This document shows, in pieces, positions 5,425 through 8,752 of a stretch of 8,752 nt of DNA. The notes beneath the pieces were generated by a model. It was not told the DNA's origin. It did not search any database and saw only the letters and a program-made list of their open reading frames with translations. Location: contig JAFDHW010000079.1 in NCBI GenBank assembly GCA_019308705.1, positions 1 to 8,752 of the forward strand. Direction: 5' to 3'. Numbering within the stretch: the first letter of the stretch is position 1; every line of letters starts with the position of its first letter. The position numbers were made by a program, and so were the translations under genes. The DNA is from Deltaproteobacteria bacterium (GTDB taxonomy: Bacteria; Desulfobacterota; Desulfobacteria; Desulfobacterales; Desulfatibacillaceae).

Positions 5425-6609
5425 CTATTCGTACGCCGCGCGGGCGAGCGCCAGGGCGTCGTCGTATTCCACGGCCTTGGGGTTGAAGACCAGCGCGCCG
5501 TCGTTGATGGCGGTGGCGGCGATCTCCTCGAGCTTGCTCTTGGCCACCCCGGCTTCCTTGAGGGTGATGGGCATGCCCGAGGCGGCGTTCAAGGCGCGGT
5601 TCAGTTCGCGGATGACTTCCACGGCCTTTTGCGGCCGCTCCTTCTTGGGGGTGGAGAGGTACACGTCCTCGCCCGCCAGGGGGAGCAGAAGCTCGCCGTA
5701 GTAGTCCGCGGCTTTGGACATGTTGTACTCCATGCCCAGCGGCAGGAAGATGGCGTTGGCCACGCCGTGGGGCACGTGGGCCACCCCGCCGGAGGCGTGG
5801 GCCATGGCGTGGACCACGCCCACCATGGCGTTGCCGAAGCTCACGCCGGCCAGAAGCGAGGCGTTGGCCATGGCGAACCGGGCTTTTTTGTCCTTGCCGT
5901 TTTTCACCGCCTTGAGCAGGTTGTCGCGGATCAGCCCGATGGCCGCCACGCTGTAGGCGTCGGACACGGGGTTTTTCTGCCCGCAGGAGTAGGCCTCCAC
6001 CGCGTGGGTCAAAGCGTCCATGCCCGTGGCCGCAGTGATCTTGGGCGGCATGGTCAAGGTCATGCGCGGATCCAGCACGGCTATGTCGGGGAACAGCCGG
6101 AAGCTGGTAAAGGGCATCTTGATGTGGCGCTTGGGGTTGGCGATGACCGCCACGGCGGTGACCTCGGAGCCTGTGCCCGCGGTGGTGGGCACGGCCACCA
6201 GGGGCATGAGGGGGTTTTTCAGCACGTCCGCGCCCATGTAGTCCAGCAGGCTGTCGCCGCCTTCGGTGACCAGGATGTTCACGCCCTTGGCCGTGTCCAG
6301 CACCGAGCCCCCGCCCACGGCCACGATGGAGTCGCAGCGGTTGTCGCGGAACAGCCGCGCCACCTCGTCCACGATCTCGTTGGAGGAGTCCGGGGGAGTG
6401 TGCTCGAAGACGGCGCCCACCTCGGCGTCCGAGCCCGCGAAGGCGTTGACCGCGATCTGGAGCAGGCCCGCGCCCACCACGCCCTGGTCGGTGATGATGA
6501 GGGGCCTTCTGGCCTTCAACAGGGACAGTTCGTAGGGAATGTTGTCCACGGCCTTGTTCCCGGCGATGATCTTCACGGGGTTGTGGAACTCGTAATAGGA
6601 GGGGATCAT
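5425..6609 (-). CDS. Iron-dependent (group III) alcohol dehydrogenase
   Basis: At 394 residues this is a full-length iron-containing alcohol dehydrogenase, a cytosolic NAD(P)-linked enzyme interconverting alcohols and aldehydes or ketones. The nucleotide-binding loop GGGSVLDTAK lies at 99-108 and PTTAGTGSEV at 141-150. The four metal ligands of the family are present with correct spacing: D198 and H202 in GMDALTHAVEAYSC, H267 in VVHAMAH, and H281 in PHG, 14 residues later. H271 matches the conserved third His near the active site. The ATG at 6609 has an ideal AAAGGAG (6616-6622). Translation upstream of it stays open by chance into the preceding gene in another frame, so a longer fused protein is not real. 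It is the second gene of a minus-strand operon, 38 bases after the SCP2-like gene, and ends at the shared terminator. Proximity to AOR suggests that an aldehyde is the shared intermediate (inference). Substrate chain length cannot be told. Confidence 0.93.
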   Translation of the reverse strand: MIPSYYEFHNPVKIIAGNKAVDNIPYELSLLKARRPLIITDQGVVGAGLLQIAVNAFAGSDAEVGAVFEHTPPDSSNEIVDEVARLFRDNRCDSIVAVGGGSVLDTAKGVNILVTEGGDSLLDYMGADVLKNPLMPLVAVPTTAGTGSEVTAVAVIANPKRHIKMPFTSFRLFPDIAVLDPRMTLTMPPKITAATGMDALTHAVEAYSCGQKNPVSDAYSVAAIGLIRDNLLKAVKNGKDKKARFAMANASLLAGVSFGNAMVGVVHAMAHASGGVAHVPHGVANAIFLPLGMEYNMSKAADYYGELLLPLAGEDVYLSTPKKERPQKAVEVIRELNRALNAASGMPITLKEAGVAKSKLEEIAATAINDGALVFNPKAVEYDDALALARAAYE

Positions 6610-6647
6610 GCGGTTCTCCTTTGGCAGAAATTTTTCGGGTTTGCGGT

Positions 6648-7193
6648 CTATCCCTTGAACCTGCCGAGGCCCAGGGGCAGGCCCACCGTGAAGATGGCCA
6701 GCCGGTTCAACCATTTCCTGGGGGTCATGGGCGGCACCCTTTTCAACACTTTTTTGGCCATGAACCTGGGAAACAGGTACATCTGCACGTAATTGAGCGC
6801 CCGGATGACGCTCAGGGCCTCGGAGGCGTCGCCCTTCAGGGCCGCCCGGTGCTCGGCGTAGGCCTGGGGGGTGCCGATCTGGCCGGAACAGATCATAAAG
6901 GCGGCTTCCATGTTCTTGAAGTAGAAGACCAGGTCCGCGTCGATTTCTTCCGAGCCCAGGTAGCGCAGGAGGCCGTTTTTCTTCTGCGCCACCATGGCCG
7001 GCCCTTTTGGCATGACGTAGAACATAAAAGTGAAGGGGTCCTTCCAGGAGTCCACCTCCCTTTTCACGTCCTCGTCCAGGACCGCGGCGGATTCCAGCAC
7101 CCTGCCCATGGCAAAGAAGGCGGCCTTTACCACGGCCGTCCGAAAGGTCTTTTCGCGGGGCCGGTATTTGGCTGCCGTGTTGGTGGCGGTCAT
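6648..7193 (-). CDS. SCP2-like (sterol carrier protein 2 fold) protein, first gene of the alcohol dehydrogenase operon
   Basis: This 181-residue protein has no catalytic motif that I recognise. Residues about 44-145 resemble the SCP2 lipid-binding fold: a beta-rich first half (DPFTFMFYVMPKGPAMVAQ, then GLLRYLG), followed by the telling DADLVFYFKNMEAAFMICSG (86-105; Asp-Ala-Asp-Leu, strand, helix), then QIGTPQAYAEHRAALKGD (105-122). This is typical of the family in which a basic or hydrophobic surface holds acyl or sterol ligands. After it come a helix with FPRFMAKKVLKR (141-152) and a short basic, hydrophobic tail (159-181) that could touch the membrane. The ATG at 7193 has a clear AAGGAG (7200-7205). 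It stands 38 bases ahead of the iron alcohol dehydrogenase and divergently from AOR, so a role in presenting a lipid-like alcohol or aldehyde is plausible but unproven. The SCP2 assignment rests on pattern memory, not alignment. Confidence 0.7.
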   Translation of the reverse strand: MTATNTAAKYRPREKTFRTAVVKAAFFAMGRVLESAAVLDEDVKREVDSWKDPFTFMFYVMPKGPAMVAQKKNGLLRYLGSEEIDADLVFYFKNMEAAFMICSGQIGTPQAYAEHRAALKGDASEALSVIRALNYVQMYLFPRFMAKKVLKRVPPMTPRKWLNRLAIFTVGLPLGLGRFKG

Positions 7194-7452
7194 GCGTTTC
7201 TCCTTGTTCTGGAAAGGTGTCCCAAGAAAAATGGCCTGGCCGGGATTCGCGCCGAAGGTGCCCGGAAACCATCATGGTGTGCACGTAGAAAAGCGGGCTG
7301 TTATCCGTCCTTACCGCCAATCCCTCCGCGCGTCAAGGGGCGCGGCAAGGCAACCGCCTACGAGATTTTCGCGGGCAAGGGCAAGCCGGGGATTAGGGTC
7401 GTCTGAAAGCGATAACATTCCAGGCCGTTTCGGGTCTTTGCGCTAACCGGCT

Positions 7453-7470
7453 GTTATAGTTGATAATAAC
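7453..7470. promoter_or_regulatory. Imperfect dyad GTTAT-N8-ATAAC, possible operator
   Basis: GTTAT (7453-7457) and ATAAC (7466-7470) are perfect inverted halves eight bases apart. The flanking CT and GG extend the pairing by a G-T wobble and a C-G pair. The half-site core recurs as GTTATC or GATAAC at three other places in the same gap. On the minus strand the dyad contains TATAAC, a good -10 hexamer, but no matching -35 stands 16-18 bases away. Confidence 0.3.
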
Positions 7471-7538
7471 GGGAGGATAGCCTGGAGGCGGATGGTTTGT
7501 TCGCATACGTTTCCGCGTGGAAGACCCCCGGGCGGACC

Positions 7539-7561
7539 ATGCGTCCCACAAGCTGACGCAT
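7539..7561. promoter_or_regulatory. Seven-base perfect dyad, possible operator
   Basis: ATGCGTC (7539-7545) and GACGCAT (7555-7561) are perfect inverted halves around a nine-base spacer. Centre-to-centre spacing of the half-sites is 16 bases, about one and a half helical turns. There is no T tail, so a terminator is unlikely. It lies 38 bases ahead of the candidate AOR promoter, a position suited to an activator. Binding is inference. Confidence 0.3.
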
Positions 7562-7598
7562 AGGCGTTTGCCCTGGCCGCGGGAGTGCCGGGCCGCAA

Positions 7599-7628
7599 TT
7601 GACCGCGATCTACGGCCTGTGGTATGCA
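7599..7628 (+). promoter_or_regulatory. Candidate promoter for AOR
   Basis: TTGACC (7599-7604) is followed after 18 bases by TATGCA (7623-7628). TGG directly before the latter gives an extended -10, while the -10 itself matches at only three positions. It lies about 125 bases before the AOR ATG. CTGACA at 7638-7643 is a competing -35 but lacks a good -10. No sigma54 GG/GC pair was seen nearby. Confidence 0.3.
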
Positions 7629-7753
7629 ACTGAATACCTGACAGTTATCCATTTTCCTGCGAACGATGTGCGCGTCAACCAAGCTCCGTGGGTGAGGGGC
7701 CAGGGTTTTCCGGCAGGCGCACGAAGCTATTTTCCCTGAAGGGGGCTGCCGTC

Positions 7754-8752
7754 ATGGCAAAGAAAACACAGGAGGAAGTCGGCAAGGGCTATTGGGGGCG
7801 CGTCCTGTTCGTGGACTTAACCAAGCGGTCCGTGTCCTTTGAGGAAGTGGACGACTCGGTCTACGCCCAGGTGCTTTCCGGCGCCGGGCTGGGCGCGCGC
7901 ATCCTGTGGGACACCATCCAGCCCGGGTGCGACCCCATGGGCCCGGGAAACGTCCTGGGGTTTACCACCGGGGTGCTCACCGACACCCCCACCCTGTTCA
8001 GCGGCCGGTTCACCGTGGTGGGCAAGTCCCCTGCCACCGGCGGCTGGGGCGACGCCAACTGCGGCGGCTATTTCGCCCCGGCGTTGAAGCGCTGCAGGGT
8101 GGACGGCGTGTTCTTCACCGGCGCGGCCGACTCCCCGGTGTACCTGTACATGGACCACGACACGGCCACGATCCGCGACGCCTCGGATTTGTGGGGCAAG
8201 GACTTCGTGACCGCGGAAAAGATCCTCAAGGAGCGGCACGGCAAGCGCGCCCAGGTGGCGGGCATCGGCCAAGCCGGGGAGAACAAGAGTTTTATAGCAG
8301 GCATCTGCAACGACGGCGGCCGCATCGCAGCCCGGGCCGGCCTGGGCGGGGTCATGGGAGCCAAGAACTTGAAGGCCGTGGTGTGCACGGGCAAGGCCCG
8401 GGTGGGCGTGGCGGACCGGGAGCGCATGCAGGAACTCACCAAGGCCTACAGGAAGCGCATAGACCGCTTCGACTTCGCCCAGAAGCTTTTGAACGACAGG
8501 CTGTTGGGCATGACGGGCAAGATCACCCGGCTGACCCCGGTCTACCCCCGCCAGCCCGCGGACTTGTGGCGCCTTTTGCTCAAGAAGTTCGGCACCCCCT
8601 GCCTCACGGCCATGAGCGCCGAGAGCGGGGACAGCCCCATCAAGAACTGGGAGGGCGCGGGGGTCACCGACTATCCCCTGAAACGCTCCCAGAGGGTGGG
8701 CGCCGAGAGCGTGACGGCCTTCGAGCGCAAGAAGTACGGGTGCTACTCCTGC
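7754..8752 (+). CDS. aor: Aldehyde ferredoxin oxidoreductase (tungsten/molybdopterin), N-terminal part; runs off the window
   Basis: The frame is open for 333 residues to the window end; the family is about 570-650 long, so roughly half is present. AOR enzymes oxidise aldehydes to acids with ferredoxin, or the reverse at low potential, using a tungsten bis-pterin cofactor and one 4Fe-4S cluster in the cytosol. Seen are the start motif GYWGRVLFVDLT (12-23), GAGLGARIL (43-51), SGRF (83-86), GKSPATGGWGDANCGG (90-105) at the first pterin site, and RAGLGGVMGAKNLKAV (194-209), matching the conserved pterin-binding stretch. The last four residues, CYSC (C330, C333), are the first two ligands of the CxxCxxxC cluster motif. 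The cysteine at 103 replaces the Ser of the commoner SNSGG. ATG 7754 is the only start: an in-frame TGA lies at 7736-7738, and AAGGGGG is at 7739-7745. It is divergent from the SCP2-like/alcohol dehydrogenase operon. The family call is firm; the substrate is not known. The true end lies outside the window. Confidence 0.93.
   Translation, partial: MAKKTQEEVGKGYWGRVLFVDLTKRSVSFEEVDDSVYAQVLSGAGLGARILWDTIQPGCDPMGPGNVLGFTTGVLTDTPTLFSGRFTVVGKSPATGGWGDANCGGYFAPALKRCRVDGVFFTGAADSPVYLYMDHDTATIRDASDLWGKDFVTAEKILKERHGKRAQVAGIGQAGENKSFIAGICNDGGRIAARAGLGGVMGAKNLKAVVCTGKARVGVADRERMQELTKAYRKRIDRFDFAQKLLNDRLLGMTGKITRLTPVYPRQPADLWRLLLKKFGTPCLTAMSAESGDSPIKNWEGAGVTDYPLKRSQRVGAESVTAFERKKYGCYSC

Larger units (their letters stand above)
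7194..7753. other. 560-bp divergent control region between the SCP2-like/alcohol dehydrogenase operon and AOR
   Basis: No frame here looks coding. On the minus strand TTGACG (7336-7331), 17 bases, then TAAGGA (7313-7308) is a weak promoter candidate for the SCP2-like operon. The hexamer GTTATC/GATAAC occurs at 7300-7305, 7411-7416 and 7644-7649, and an imperfect dyad of the same core (GTTAT 7453-7457, ATAAC 7466-7470) lies between. A separate seven-base dyad is at 7539-7561. The unusual length and the repeats make it a likely site of regulated divergent transcription, but no regulator gene is present in the window. Confidence 0.5.

Noticed and set aside
4606..6792. A 728-codon plus-strand frame across the glycosyltransferase-like gene, the terminator and the alcohol dehydrogenase
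   Set aside because: It runs through a strong terminator and antisense to a well-defined enzyme; its composition is that of a GC-rich shadow frame.
5425..7320. An apparent 631-residue protein extending the alcohol dehydrogenase upstream
   Set aside because: The extension reads the SCP2-like gene in the wrong frame. A perfect ribosome site stands before the ATG at 6609, and the 394-residue product is the normal family length.
7393..7629. A 78-codon minus-strand ORF in the AOR/SCP2-like intergenic region
   Set aside because: Ser- and Arg-rich product with no coding-type codon use and no ribosome site; it overlaps the dyad and repeat elements.

Overview
The window is GC-rich, roughly two thirds G+C, apart from the first ~120 bases at about 45%. 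It carries no tRNA, rRNA or CRISPR array. The gene set combines an RnfB-type iron-sulfur protein fused to a GltD/NfnB-like flavoprotein, an aldehyde ferredoxin oxidoreductase (AOR), an iron-dependent alcohol dehydrogenase and an SCP2-like protein. That mix suggests an anaerobic, ferredoxin-based metabolism, most like sulfate-reducing Desulfobacterota. The taxonomic placement is inferred from gene style only.

Layout. Bases 1-152 hold no gene and differ in composition. On the minus strand, 217-2289 encodes the RnfB/GltD-like fusion, starting at GTG and ending at a clear intrinsic terminator (153-191). A divergent intergenic region (2290-2552) separates it from a plus-strand purine nucleoside phosphorylase (PNP, 2553-3377). 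The PNP start is overlapped by a 15-codon leader ORF. A good sigma70-like promoter (3389-3417) then precedes a small gene of unknown function (3485-3844) that can only be read with two compensating frameshifts. Next is a polytopic GT-C-type glycosyltransferase-like membrane protein (3905-5326). A 12-bp perfect-stem terminator (5360-5400) is shared with the converging minus-strand operon: SCP2-like protein (6648-7193), then iron alcohol dehydrogenase (5425-6609). A 560-bp divergent control region (7194-7753) with repeated GTTATC hexamers and a dyad leads into AOR (7754 to the window end). The AOR gene is cut off exactly in its 4Fe-4S cysteine motif.

How it may work together (inference). The alcohol dehydrogenase would interconvert an alcohol and an aldehyde with NAD(P)H. 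AOR would interconvert the aldehyde and the carboxylic acid with ferredoxin. The SCP2-like protein could bind or present a lipid-like substrate. The RnfB/GltD-like fusion 3 kb away could exchange electrons between ferredoxin and a flavin or NAD(P)H pool near the membrane. PNP and the membrane glycosyltransferase look like unrelated single genes.

The most interesting points are the orphan RnfB/GltD fusion with altered nucleotide-binding motifs, the PNP with a Leu where the 5'-OH-contacting His is usual, the twice-frameshifted small gene behind an intact promoter, and the divergent aldehyde/alcohol cluster with its SCP2-like partner.
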